From the NCBI RefSeq assembly GCF_900460245.1, contig NZ_UHIP01000001.1, positions 2,356,001 to 2,420,000 on the forward strand: a stretch of 64,000 bases of DNA. Reading direction: 5' to 3'. Shown piece after piece: positions 26,979-35,973 of this stretch (position 1 is the first letter of the stretch; the number at the start of each line of letters is the position of its first letter). The position numbers and the translations under genes are program-made. This DNA comes from Vibrio fluvialis (GTDB lineage: Bacteria > Pseudomonadota > Gammaproteobacteria > Enterobacterales > Vibrionaceae). The notes beneath the pieces were generated by a model. The model searched no databases. It worked only from the letters and a program-made list of their open reading frames with translations, and was not told where the DNA came from.

Positions 26979-28124
26979 ATGTTAGACATATTCAGAACCT
27001 TTTTCACTTTAGGCTGGGTCAGCTTTGGCGGGCCAGCCGCGCATATCGGCTACTTTCGCCAAGCGTTTGTTCAAAAGCGAGGCTGGCTCACTGATGACGA
27101 ATACGCTCAGATTGTTGCACTCAGCCAGTTTCTGCCGGGCCCGGGATCCAGCCAGGTTGGATTTGCAATCGGATACCAGCGCGCGGGGCTGTTTGGTGCG
27201 TGTGCAGCCTTTTTAGGTTTTACTCTGCCATCCGTCATGTTAATGCTGCTGATTGCACTATTGAGCAGCCAGCTACTCAATCAGCCGCTGTTTTTGCATA
27301 TTGTTCATGGTTTGAAATTGCTGGCCGTGCTGGTTGTCGCTGATGCGGCTTGGGGTATGTATCAGAACTTCTGCCGCCAGAAACTTACCATTTTGCTCTG
27401 CTTAGTGACCGCTATCGCATTGCTCTGCATGCCGACTCTCACTACTCAAATGCTGGTTTTGATTGTTGCCGCACTGTTTGGTGCATCACAGCTCAAAGGA
27501 GCTCCCCCCAAAGAAGCGACCACGGGCTATTCGCTTTCATGGGTGCCTCTGGCGCTGTTTGCCATCCTCTTTTTCGGTCTGCCTCTCGTCAGCTCGTATT
27601 CTTCACTGCTCAGTGTGTTCGACCACTTTTATCAGGCTGGCAGCTTAGTATTTGGTGGTGGGCACGTTGTACTTCCGCTACTGCAAAATACGCTGGGTGA
27701 TCAAATAACTTCGGATACATTCTTAACGGGTTACGCCGCGGCTCAGGCAGTTCCCGGCCCCATGTTTACTTTTGCAACTTATCTGGGTTACGCGCTAGAT
27801 CCAGACTCTCCAATCACTTCCGCTCTTGTCGCAACGGTGGCCATTTTTCTACCCGGTTTTCTGTTGCTTCTGGGAGTGATTAAGCATTGGCGTGCTTTAG
27901 CTGCTATCCCTGCCATTAACGGAGCGCTGGCGGGAGTAAATGCTTCTGTTGTCGGCTTACTGATCGCTGCGTTATATCAACCGGTATTCAGCAGTGCTGT
28001 ATCTACAACCTTTGATATTGCCGCCATTCTGCTTGGCTTTGTGCTGATGAAAATACTTCGTTTGCCCATTCTGTTGATGGTGATTTATTTTGCGCTTGCG
28101 GGTATTTCTTTGAGCTTAATTTAA
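26979..28124 (+). CDS. chrA: Chromate efflux transporter, ChrA family
   Basis: A 381-residue long-chain CHR protein with two homologous halves. The first half opens with FFTLGWVSFGGPAAHIGYF and has LSQFLPGPGSSQVGFAIGY; the second has GSLVFGGGHVVLPLL and AAAQAVPGPMFTFATYLG, the paired signatures of the family. ChrA exports chromate by proton-coupled antiport. AGGATA precedes the ATG by 5 bp. No ChrB-type regulator is nearby. Confidence 0.93.
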   Translation: MLDIFRTFFTLGWVSFGGPAAHIGYFRQAFVQKRGWLTDDEYAQIVALSQFLPGPGSSQVGFAIGYQRAGLFGACAAFLGFTLPSVMLMLLIALLSSQLLNQPLFLHIVHGLKLLAVLVVADAAWGMYQNFCRQKLTILLCLVTAIALLCMPTLTTQMLVLIVAALFGASQLKGAPPKEATTGYSLSWVPLALFAILFFGLPLVSSYSSLLSVFDHFYQAGSLVFGGGHVVLPLLQNTLGDQITSDTFLTGYAAAQAVPGPMFTFATYLGYALDPDSPITSALVATVAIFLPGFLLLLGVIKHWRALAAIPAINGALAGVNASVVGLLIAALYQPVFSSAVSTTFDIAAILLGFVLMKILRLPILLMVIYFALAGISLSLI

Positions 28125-28228
28125 GTCAAGTTTGGGTGGATTTTGTTGGTGTTCGGTTAGCCGTTTCATCTGTACATGGCCTAAACTTAAGTACTGGGGA
28201 ACGGAAGCGCAGGCATGGAGGCTAAAAC

Positions 28229-29389
28229 ATGAACACCCACAGCAAATCTGGTGATCACAGTTACTTTCCGACGGCGGGTACACTGAACAACCAACTGGCC
28301 GATATCCACCATCGATTGTTAGTCACTGAACCAGAAATTGATCGCATCTCTTTCGCTCTGTATGACAAAGAGAATGATTTGCTGAAAACCTATGCCGACA
28401 GTACCTTCCACGGTTTTGAACTGATGCATTACGAGTTCCCGTTAGCTGAATTGCCTGCGTTGAAATTATGCGCCCAATCTGGCGAATGTCGCTATGTGAA
28501 TGACATCCCCCTGGAGTTAAAGCCCAACTACCCACACACCAAGTGGCTTATCGATCAGGGGTTTCGCTCATCGCTGGCAATCCCGGTTTATCACGATAGC
28601 GAGTTCATTGGTTTTATTTTCCTGAACTCCTGCCAAAGCCATTTCTTCAGCGAAGTGAAAAATTTCATGCTCAAACCCTATATTGAGATTTTGCGTTTCG
28701 TGGTCACTTCGGAATACGACCTTGTCCATACGTTGTTGGAATCGGCCAATCACATAAACGCCAATTCTCCCGAACATTTACAAGAGTCTCGGGAGCACAG
28801 AGAGCGCATCAGTCGTTATGCAAAAGTCATCGCGCTGGAGGTCGCTCCAACCTACGATCTCGATGATGAGGCAATTGAGAATATCAGTCAGTTTTCCAAA
28901 TGCCACGATATCGGCAAATTGGCAGTTCCCACCAGTGTTCTGACCAAACCTTGTGAGTTGGAAGCCGATGAGCGTGAACAGTTAAACGGGCATGTGGAAA
29001 AAGGGGTGGAAATCATCAATCACATTATCGATGACATGGGAGCACCCAATCACCCTTGTGTGTCTGTGTTGAAGGAAATTGTGGCGTACCATCATGAGTT
29101 TCTTGATGGCAGCGGTTACCCGTATGGCCTGACTCAAGATCAGATTCCGGTATCCGCACGCATCATTGCGGTTGCCAATGTGTTTGATGCCTTAACCAGT
29201 CATCGCCCTTACAAACAAGCTTGGTCCGTCCCATTTGCATTGCTGGAGCTGGAGAAGATGGTTTTGGCTGGCAAACTGGACAGACATTGTGTCAATGCCC
29301 TGCGCTACCATCAGGAATTTCTGAAGAAAGTCATCGAAGCCTATCCGGAGCCGGATCCTTCGGACAGGCTTACACCTCCGCATCACTGA
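28229..29389 (+). CDS. GAF and HD-GYP domain protein, probable c-di-GMP phosphodiesterase
   Basis: A 386-residue cytoplasmic protein. Residues about 15-165 look like a GAF sensor domain; residues about 185-370 are an HD-GYP domain with the HD pair H226-D227 in CHDIGK, HHEFLDGSGYP at 288-298 with the GYP triad, and DALTSHRPYK. HD-GYP proteins degrade cyclic di-GMP to GMP. All expected metal ligands that I can place are present, so activity is likely. A GGAGG ribosome site lies 9 bp before the ATG. The last 7 bp overlap the tadD end on the other strand. Confidence 0.92.
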   Translation: MNTHSKSGDHSYFPTAGTLNNQLADIHHRLLVTEPEIDRISFALYDKENDLLKTYADSTFHGFELMHYEFPLAELPALKLCAQSGECRYVNDIPLELKPNYPHTKWLIDQGFRSSLAIPVYHDSEFIGFIFLNSCQSHFFSEVKNFMLKPYIEILRFVVTSEYDLVHTLLESANHINANSPEHLQESREHRERISRYAKVIALEVAPTYDLDDEAIENISQFSKCHDIGKLAVPTSVLTKPCELEADEREQLNGHVEKGVEIINHIIDDMGAPNHPCVSVLKEIVAYHHEFLDGSGYPYGLTQDQIPVSARIIAVANVFDALTSHRPYKQAWSVPFALLELEKMVLAGKLDRHCVNALRYHQEFLKKVIEAYPEPDPSDRLTPPHH

Positions 29390-30405
29390 ACTGTGGTCGC
29401 TGTGCCTTTCTCAGCCGCGTTTGCCCGCACCTCTAACAACGCTCGCTCAAGGTTCTCATTCGCCACTTTGTAGTAAGATGGCTTTTTGTCGATCGCTTGC
29501 TGCAAGTAAGGAATCGCTCTTTCCGGTTTTCCTTGTAACATCAGGAAATAGCCCACGTTATTAAGCGCTTCCGGTGCGTCCATAAACTTCATAAACACAT
29601 TCAGCGCACGCTGTTCTTCGCCACTGGCCAAGTAAATCAGAGCGAGATTATTCTGAGCCCGCTGGTTGTTTTGGTCCTGCTCAAGCGCAGACATCGTATA
29701 GCGCTTCGCATTGTCGTAATCCCCACTCATGTAGTAGGAATACCCCATGTTCATTAGTGCCTTGCTGGATTTCGGTTCGATTCTTAGTGCATGCTTGTAG
29801 AGAGCCTTCGCAACATCATGCTGGGCTTTAACATCATACAAAATGCCTAACCCCATATACGCCAACGCCGGAGACTGATTATCACTACTGAGTTTGTCGA
29901 TGCTGGCAATGGAAATGCTATTGAGGGCAATGGTTTCACGGCTCACTAAACGAAGTTGGTCTGCGTTAATCGCGCGAATAAAATAGCTCTCCCCTTGCTC
30001 CACATCCCCTTGTTTGGTGTAGTTGGAACCGAGTTGCTCAAGCACTTTGATGTTATTTGGATTGGCTTCCAACGCCATCAGATAAGCCTTCTCTGAAAGC
30101 TCAAAATTGCCTCTCGCCTGATGGATGCGTCCGATGGTGTACAGGGTTTTGTCTTTATATTGAGCGTTAGGGAAATCCAGCGATCGCACATACTCATACA
30201 GCGCCAAATCGGTATTGTTGCCTTTGAGAGCATAATCACCGCGTTTAATCGCTTCCACTTCTGTCATGGGTGCCGCTTCAGCATCAAACGTTTCGACAGG
30301 CCGACCATCGTAAAGCTCGTTTTCAAACGGTTTGGGAGTATTCTGGGAGGAAGCACACCCCACCAATATCATCAGCATGATGAAAATAGTACTGCGTCTT
30401 ATCAT
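29383..30405 (-). CDS. tadD: TadD-like TPR lipoprotein of the Flp pilus system
   Basis: TadD is an outer-membrane lipoprotein with TPR repeats that helps assemble the Tad secretin. The 340-residue product starts at 30405 (GAGGT 5 bp upstream; an earlier in-frame start lacks support), has the lipobox LVGC, then repeated TPR units such as AYLMALEANPNNIKVLEQLG, ALRIEPKSSKALMNMGYSYY and ALEQDQNNQRAQNNLALIYL. It is the last gene of the tad operon and overlaps the HD-GYP gene tail to tail by 7 bp, with no terminator visible between them. Confidence 0.9.
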   Translation of the reverse strand: MIRRSTIFIMLMILVGCASSQNTPKPFENELYDGRPVETFDAEAAPMTEVEAIKRGDYALKGNNTDLALYEYVRSLDFPNAQYKDKTLYTIGRIHQARGNFELSEKAYLMALEANPNNIKVLEQLGSNYTKQGDVEQGESYFIRAINADQLRLVSRETIALNSISIASIDKLSSDNQSPALAYMGLGILYDVKAQHDVAKALYKHALRIEPKSSKALMNMGYSYYMSGDYDNAKRYTMSALEQDQNNQRAQNNLALIYLASGEEQRALNVFMKFMDAPEALNNVGYFLMLQGKPERAIPYLQQAIDKKPSYYKVANENLERALLEVRANAAEKGTATTVQ

Positions 30406-30412
30406 AATCACC

Positions 30413-31369
30413 TCAGCGTCCAAAATGTGCCGTCAAAGACAGGATTGAAGGCCCCACGGCGACGATGAAAAAGCAAGGCCAGACGAAAAGTAGCAATGGA
30501 AAAATCATTTTAGTTGGAATTTTTGCCGCAATTTCTTCAACTTCTTGATTGCGTTTATCTCGAAAGTCTTCAGTGTAATCACGCAACGTTTGAGAAATAC
30601 TGCCACCGATACGGGAAGCATGGGCGAGCATACTGACAAGGCCACTGATCTCTATCAGGCCAGTGCGTTCTACCAGTTGTGCCATCGCTTCTGACATTTC
30701 AACCCCAGCTTTAATTTTGGCACACACAGTATCAAGTTCATCGGCCAAATCTGGATGAGAAATCATCAATTCATCGGCGACGCGGCGCAGTGCAGCATTA
30801 AAACCTAAGCCAGATTCCGTACATACCACCAACAAATCCAGCGCGTCAGGAATGCCGCCTTTAATTCGGGATTTGCGTTTTTTCACCATTCTATCCAACA
30901 AAAAATTGGGCAAAAACAATCCCATCGCCACACTGAAAATCACAACCAACTTCAGATTTTTCATATCTGGATACAGGAAATACAGCAGAGCACTGAGCGC
31001 CACACCAGCTAAAGTCGACAACACTTTTAATGCGTAAAAGGTCGTGAGTGCGCTGGCATCGTGATAACCAGCATGCATCAGTCTATGACGAACACTCTCC
31101 CGTTCCTTAATATTCTTGGGCGACATAATGGGCGCGATAGATTCTAATGTGTTATGAATTCGGTCGCGTTTTTTGGCGAGGTGACCACCTGATTTAACCG
31201 AACTCTCTTTGCGGATTTCTTCTAATTGACGTTTGATAGGCGCTTTGGTGCCAACAAAAATAAGGGCAACCGACATAATCAACAACACAGTGGCGATTAA
31301 AATTAATCCGAGAAAGACATTCTGTTCGGTCAGTTGAAATGAGGATAATGCAGTCAGTAAATCGTCCAT
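30413..31369 (-). CDS. tadC: Flp pilus inner-membrane platform protein TadC
   Basis: A 318-residue GspF-like protein of the Flp/Tad system. It has an N-terminal membrane helix, a helix pair near residues 115-160, the cytoplasmic T2SF-F domain (IPDALDLLVVCTESGLGFNAALRRVADEL) and a C-terminal helix (FPLLLFVWPCFFIVAVG). It forms the inner-membrane platform with TadB. Its ribosome site AGGTG overlaps the tadB stop codon, which is only 1 bp away. Confidence 0.94.
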   Translation of the reverse strand: MDDLLTALSSFQLTEQNVFLGLILIATVLLIMSVALIFVGTKAPIKRQLEEIRKESSVKSGGHLAKKRDRIHNTLESIAPIMSPKNIKERESVRHRLMHAGYHDASALTTFYALKVLSTLAGVALSALLYFLYPDMKNLKLVVIFSVAMGLFLPNFLLDRMVKKRKSRIKGGIPDALDLLVVCTESGLGFNAALRRVADELMISHPDLADELDTVCAKIKAGVEMSEAMAQLVERTGLIEISGLVSMLAHASRIGGSISQTLRDYTEDFRDKRNQEVEEIAAKIPTKMIFPLLLFVWPCFFIVAVGPSILSLTAHFGR

Positions 31370-31370
31370 A

Positions 31371-32336
31371 TTACACCTCGAAATTTATAATTTTTCTCAT
31401 CCACAAAGAGCCAATAAATAGGCTCACAACCCCATAGCTAATCAGCCCCATGCCTCGAGGGTCTTCGTACAGGGGTGCCACGTAATCCGGACGCAGAAAG
31501 GACATCACCACAAACAGAACAAAAGGTGACAACACCAGAATCCAGGCAGACATACGACTTTCAGCGGAAATGGTTTTGATTTTTCGGGCCAATTTAAATC
31601 GGGCTCGTAAAACTTTAGACACTTTGTCGAGGTTCTCGGACAAGTTACCGCCAGTCTCTTTTTGCAACAAAACTGCACTTGAAAATGCCAGCATCGATAC
31701 GGTAGGTGTTCGATCTGCCATCTGCATGATAGCCAGACGCATGTCATAGCCATAATTCAACAGGTTAAACGTATTTTTAAATTCGATACCAATAGGTGCA
31801 GGCATCTCATTACCGACTTCATTGAATGCCTGAGTGATTGGCTGGCCTGCCTGTAACATGCGACGAATAATATCCAGTGCATCTGGTAACTGCTCTTCAA
31901 ATTTGGACAAGCGATCAGAGATTTTTTTTTGCAGTATCATGTGCAGACATACCCACACGAAAGCGACGGCAGCAAGACACAGATACCAAAGCTGTCCGAG
32001 AATGAGCAAAAGTAGCCCTACACCTAAGCTCAGAATCGTTGTTACACCCAGCGTTTGTGACAAAGACCAATCAAACCCCGACAGTTCAATTGTTTTTTTC
32101 AACGAAGCAAAGGCTTTAACCTGCACCAATCTGCGATCCAGTGGTGTCAGGCTTTTCAGATAGTGCTCTTGCAACAAAGAACGGCTTTCTTCGTCAAGAT
32201 TGGATTGTGTTTCTTTGAGACGATTAGCCAGTTCTTTGTGCTTCGCCTTGCTCCCCGCTGCGGGCAGAATCAGTGCCTGAGAAATGAACACAACTGCAAA
32301 AAACAGCAACACAAAAAACATCGTGATATCTTGCAT
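31371..32336 (-). CDS. tadB: Flp pilus inner-membrane platform protein TadB
   Basis: A 321-residue partner of TadC. The cytoplasmic GspF-like domain is seen in LPDALDIIRRMLQAGQPITQAF and VLLQKETGGNLSENLDKVS, flanked by helices at about 5-25, 95-135, 260-280 and 300-315. TadB and TadC arose from one GspF-like ancestor. GGAGG lies 7 bp upstream of the ATG. The gene follows tadA by 9 bp. Confidence 0.94.
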   Translation of the reverse strand: MQDITMFFVLLFFAVVFISQALILPAAGSKAKHKELANRLKETQSNLDEESRSLLQEHYLKSLTPLDRRLVQVKAFASLKKTIELSGFDWSLSQTLGVTTILSLGVGLLLLILGQLWYLCLAAVAFVWVCLHMILQKKISDRLSKFEEQLPDALDIIRRMLQAGQPITQAFNEVGNEMPAPIGIEFKNTFNLLNYGYDMRLAIMQMADRTPTVSMLAFSSAVLLQKETGGNLSENLDKVSKVLRARFKLARKIKTISAESRMSAWILVLSPFVLFVVMSFLRPDYVAPLYEDPRGMGLISYGVVSLFIGSLWMRKIINFEV

Positions 32337-32345
32337 AGAGACCTC

Positions 32346-33806
32346 CTATTGGTACGTCTCATTAAAAATTTCGTACGGTAGATGGAAGCCCCGTTTAGAT
32401 AGCGATTCATGGCATTGAGGAATAACACCTGTTGCCGTGTAGTAACCAACGACATTTCCTTCATCATCCATGCCCTGACGCTGGAATTTAAAAATTTCCG
32501 ACATCGTAATGATGTCACCTTCCATGCCGTTGATTTCAGATACGCTCACCATGCGGCGTTTACCGTCTTCCTGACGTTCCATCTGAACGACCAGATGAAT
32601 GGCCGAAGCGATCTGCGCACGCAGGTTTTTGGTCGAGATATTCCAGCCCGCCATCGCGAACATATTCTCAACCCGGCTGAGCGCATCACGTGGAGTGTTG
32701 GCGTGAATGGTTGCTAATGAACCATCATGACCGGTGTTCATGGCCGCTAACATGTCGACTGCTTCACTGCCGCGCACCTCACCAAGAACGATTCGATCTG
32801 GTCGCATACGCAGTGAGTTTTTGACCAAATCACGCTGAGTAATTTCACCTTTGCCTTCGAGGTTTGCCGGACGCGTTTCCAAACGCACGACGTGAGGTTG
32901 TTGCAATTGCAACTCCGCCGAGTCTTCAATGGTGATAATGCGATCTTCTTTGGGGATAAAGCCGGAGAAGATATTGAGCGTGGTCGTTTTCCCTGACCCC
33001 GTCCCTCCGGAAATCAGTATGTTCAGCTCTCCCTTGACGGCAGCTTCTACAAATTTAGCCATTTGTTCAGATAATGAATTGAACGACAAAAGGTTATCCA
33101 TCGTCAGTTTATCTACAGCAAATCGGCGAATCGAAACTGAAGGCCCGTCAAGAGCCAACGGTGGAATGATGGCATTCACCCGTGAGCCATCAGCCAAGCG
33201 AGCATCTACCATCGGAGAGGCCTCATCAATACGTCGACCAACTTGGCTAACAATGCGGTCAATAATATTGCGTAGGTGGCGATCATCGAGGAATGTATAA
33301 GGCGTGCGTTCCAGTTTACCGCGGCGTTCCACGTAAACACTCTTTGGCCCATTAACCAGAATATCGGAAACCGTTGAGTCGTGTAGCAGCGGTTCCAATG
33401 GCCCCAAACCAAACACTTCATCTTCGATCTGTTTGATCACACGCTTACGGCCTTCAGCACTCAATGCATGCGTTTGGTCATCAGCCATTAGTTGCACAAT
33501 GGCATCATGCAGATCTTTTCTTGCGCGGTCTTTTTCCAGACTGGAAAGCAGTGCCAAGTCTAACGTTTCCAACAAGCGCTGGTGGTAATAATGTTTGACC
33601 GCCAGTTCTTGCTCCAACTGCTTACGAGCATCATCGATTTCTCGATTTTTGGTTTCAGACTCTCGTAATTTCTTCTCCAAAGGACTTTCATCCTGCTTGG
33701 GTCTGGACTCCGAAAATGCTGATTTAGACTCAACATTAGGAAGATCATCAACTTTTAGCACCTGGTCTTGAAACTCGGCATTGATGTTTTTTCTTTTGAA
33801 GAACAT
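32346..33806 (-). CDS. tadA: Flp pilus assembly ATPase TadA (CpaF)
   Basis: TadA is the hexameric secretion ATPase that drives Flp pilus extension (and probably retraction). The 486-residue product has the CpaF-type N-terminal helical region, Walker A GGTGSGKT at 267-274, the Asp box (RIITIEDSAELQLQQPHVV), Walker B RMRPDRIVLGEVRGSEA and the His box (GHDGSLATIHAN). GGAGGG is placed 6 bp before the ATG. Adjacent to tadZ and tadB. Confidence 0.96.
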   Translation of the reverse strand: MFFKRKNINAEFQDQVLKVDDLPNVESKSAFSESRPKQDESPLEKKLRESETKNREIDDARKQLEQELAVKHYYHQRLLETLDLALLSSLEKDRARKDLHDAIVQLMADDQTHALSAEGRKRVIKQIEDEVFGLGPLEPLLHDSTVSDILVNGPKSVYVERRGKLERTPYTFLDDRHLRNIIDRIVSQVGRRIDEASPMVDARLADGSRVNAIIPPLALDGPSVSIRRFAVDKLTMDNLLSFNSLSEQMAKFVEAAVKGELNILISGGTGSGKTTTLNIFSGFIPKEDRIITIEDSAELQLQQPHVVRLETRPANLEGKGEITQRDLVKNSLRMRPDRIVLGEVRGSEAVDMLAAMNTGHDGSLATIHANTPRDALSRVENMFAMAGWNISTKNLRAQIASAIHLVVQMERQEDGKRRMVSVSEINGMEGDIITMSEIFKFQRQGMDDEGNVVGYYTATGVIPQCHESLSKRGFHLPYEIFNETYQ

Positions 33807-33823
33807 GCAACCCTCCTAATCCA

Positions 33824-35047
33824 TCAGGAAAATAAACGCTTAATCCAACCTTTTTTCTCTTTCACTTCAGGCGCTAACGTTTGTGATAACTCAATTACCG
33901 ATTTGGTAATTGAACTGTTTTTCTTTGACTCCACCACGGGTTTACCTAAATTGGCACTCTCAATGGCGGCTTTAAAATCATTGGGAATCATGTGAACTTT
34001 AACACCAGTAATTGTCTGCTCAATATCCTTCAGTTTGATTTGCTGGCGCTTTTCATATCGGTTCACAATGAGTTCTATCTGTTCTTTAGAGATGCCGTAT
34101 TCGAGCATCAACGACTTCGCTATTCGAGATGTATTTTTAATCCCCACCAAGTTTTGTTGCGTAACAAGAAAAACCTTCGACGAATGAGATAAAACTGGCG
34201 AAAACATTCGATCGACACCTATCGAGAGATCAACAAAAATATAGGGATAGTATTCCATCAATGTCGGTAACAATTTCCCTAGTTGCATGGCTTTATCGAA
34301 ATTCTCATTGTGGTTTTCATGTTTAAAGCTTAGTACATGTAATCCCGATGAGTGCTTCGAAACCAAACTGTGCAGCGAAATTTCATCTAAGTCAGCGACA
34401 TTCGCGATAGCGTCATTGATACTGTAGACCGGATTGATATTGAGATAATCCATGATCACTCCGAAATGAATATCAAGGTCAAGCAACAACACTTTATTTT
34501 TATGCTGCAGCGCGACTTCAACCGCGGTATTTAGCGCAATCGTCGTCGCTCCCGAGCCACCTTTGGTATTGAGAAATACAAACAATTGACCTAGTTTTCT
34601 GGCCGCAATTTTTTCTTCAGCAGCATTTTTCAACAGCGGAATAAGATCTTCTAACGAGGATCTGTCAGAAACGAAATCAGCGGCTCCGATTCTTAAAGCA
34701 ATTTTTAATGCACCATTATCGCTTTCATCACCGAATACAATTAAAGAGGTATTCACGTCATCCTCTTCTACCTCGGGACTTTCATAATTCTGCAACTCAA
34801 TCACTTTTTGCGCCCAATTTGGTCCAGTTTCAACAAAGATCAAATCTGGCGGCGAAAAATGTTTGAAGCTCTCAGACATCACACCGTGAAGAGAAATTAC
34901 CTCATAACTAATGCTGTGGCATTTCGATAACTCACTCATCATGTGAAGTTTAAATCGGTCACTAGAATAGAGTACCCACACCGATAAACTGGTTTTAAGT
35001 CTGATATTACTGCTGTCACCTCGCGATAACTTCACGGCTTCTCCCAT
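33824..35047 (-). CDS. tadZ: TadZ/CpaE-like localisation ATPase
   Basis: TadZ places the Tad machine at the cell pole. The 407-residue protein has an N-terminal receiver-like domain (about 20-145, without an obvious phospho-acceptor pattern) and a MinD/ParA-type ATPase domain with deviant Walker A KGGSGATT near residue 163 and LLLDLDIHFG. The start at ATG 35047 is favoured because AGAGGG precedes it; an upstream TTG is in frame. The gene begins 11 bp after the tadF-like stop. Confidence 0.9.
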   Translation of the reverse strand: MGEAVKLSRGDSSNIRLKTSLSVWVLYSSDRFKLHMMSELSKCHSISYEVISLHGVMSESFKHFSPPDLIFVETGPNWAQKVIELQNYESPEVEEDDVNTSLIVFGDESDNGALKIALRIGAADFVSDRSSLEDLIPLLKNAAEEKIAARKLGQLFVFLNTKGGSGATTIALNTAVEVALQHKNKVLLLDLDIHFGVIMDYLNINPVYSINDAIANVADLDEISLHSLVSKHSSGLHVLSFKHENHNENFDKAMQLGKLLPTLMEYYPYIFVDLSIGVDRMFSPVLSHSSKVFLVTQQNLVGIKNTSRIAKSLMLEYGISKEQIELIVNRYEKRQQIKLKDIEQTITGVKVHMIPNDFKAAIESANLGKPVVESKKNSSITKSVIELSQTLAPEVKEKKGWIKRLFS

Positions 35048-35058
35048 ATCAATCCCTC

Positions 35059-35547
35059 TCAGCAATCGGTTTTATCGTCAGGATCTGAAGAGTCTGGACG
35101 TAAAATACCTAACGACTCCGAAGGTAAAGTGGTCTCAAAATCCGGTACTGATACAACGCCACTGTTACCTAAAAAACTTAACAACCCAGAAAACTGGTAG
35201 CTGTATCCCGTCACTCGTGCCCTGACGTAATAAATATCTGCATAGTGAGATGCTGGTGGTTCAGCAACTTTTGCACCATCAGATCCCAAGTATTCAATAA
35301 CCAAATTTGATGATGTAAAACCATCTGGCGCTCCATCATTAAGTGCAAGTGATGGTATGTCCGGATCTGACACCACGCATACTGTCGCGAAACGGGCCGC
35401 TTTTCTTGTAATGTTATTGATAGTCTGAATTGAGTACACATACATGCCTATTTCCATAATAGCGAACAGAATAAGCAACAATACAGACGCCAAAAAAGTA
35501 AACTCAACCAGGGTCATACCCCGCTGTATACGGCGAACAACTTTCAT
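35059..35547 (-). CDS. tadF: TadE/TadF-like pseudopilin
   Basis: A 162-residue protein with a short basic leader, then GMTLVEFTFLASVLLLILFAIMEIG, which holds the prepilin-like G/xxxxE signature (E15 five residues after the cleavage-site G) and one membrane helix. The remainder is a small periplasmic domain. TadE and TadF are pseudopilins processed by TadV. The start overlaps the preceding stop by 4 bp. Which of the three pseudopilin genes corresponds to tadE or tadF is uncertain. Confidence 0.8.
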   Translation of the reverse strand: MKVVRRIQRGMTLVEFTFLASVLLLILFAIMEIGMYVYSIQTINNITRKAARFATVCVVSDPDIPSLALNDGAPDGFTSSNLVIEYLGSDGAKVAEPPASHYADIYYVRARVTGYSYQFSGLLSFLGNSGVVSVPDFETTLPSESLGILRPDSSDPDDKTDC

Positions 35548-35972
35548 AATGTCGTCCTCATAACAGCCGATGCACTAAGTACAATATTATTCATAAGCGA
35601 AGCGGGCAGAATATTGACAAGGGGTACGTAGGTGTAGCTGGCAGATACAACCACGTACTTGTCTGCGTGAGTCACTGTAACGTTCGCAGTAGTCAGCGTC
35701 GTTAATAATGCAGTTCCCGTCCCGGCTTTATTTCCATACACCACCATATTCTTAATGTCCGCGACCTCAGCAATGGAGTCAGACGATGCTGTACCATAAA
35801 TATCAGTCACCGCAAATCGACAACCATTCTGTACTAGCTTGCTCAGCGTGTTGTAACGCACGAAAGCATTGCCAAACTCTATAATTCCGCCGAGCAGAAC
35901 GAGTAATAGCGGAACAGTGATGATGAATTCAACCGCAGCTAAGCCCTTTTGTTTTTTAACGAACCTTTTCAT
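35544..35972 (-). CDS. tadE: TadE-like pseudopilin
   Basis: A 142-residue TadE-like protein. The leader MKRFVKKQKG is followed by LAAVEFIITVPLLLVLLGG, with the conserved Glu five residues after the processing Gly. The start at 35972 is chosen because it lies just behind the previous stop and at the canonical leader; a longer frame upstream adds 24 residues that do not look like a leader. AGGA is 9 bp upstream. Part of the same overlapping gene string. Confidence 0.85.
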   Translation of the reverse strand: MKRFVKKQKGLAAVEFIITVPLLLVLLGGIIEFGNAFVRYNTLSKLVQNGCRFAVTDIYGTASSDSIAEVADIKNMVVYGNKAGTGTALLTTLTTANVTVTHADKYVVVSASYTYVPLVNILPASLMNNIVLSASAVMRTTL

Positions 35973-35973
35973 G

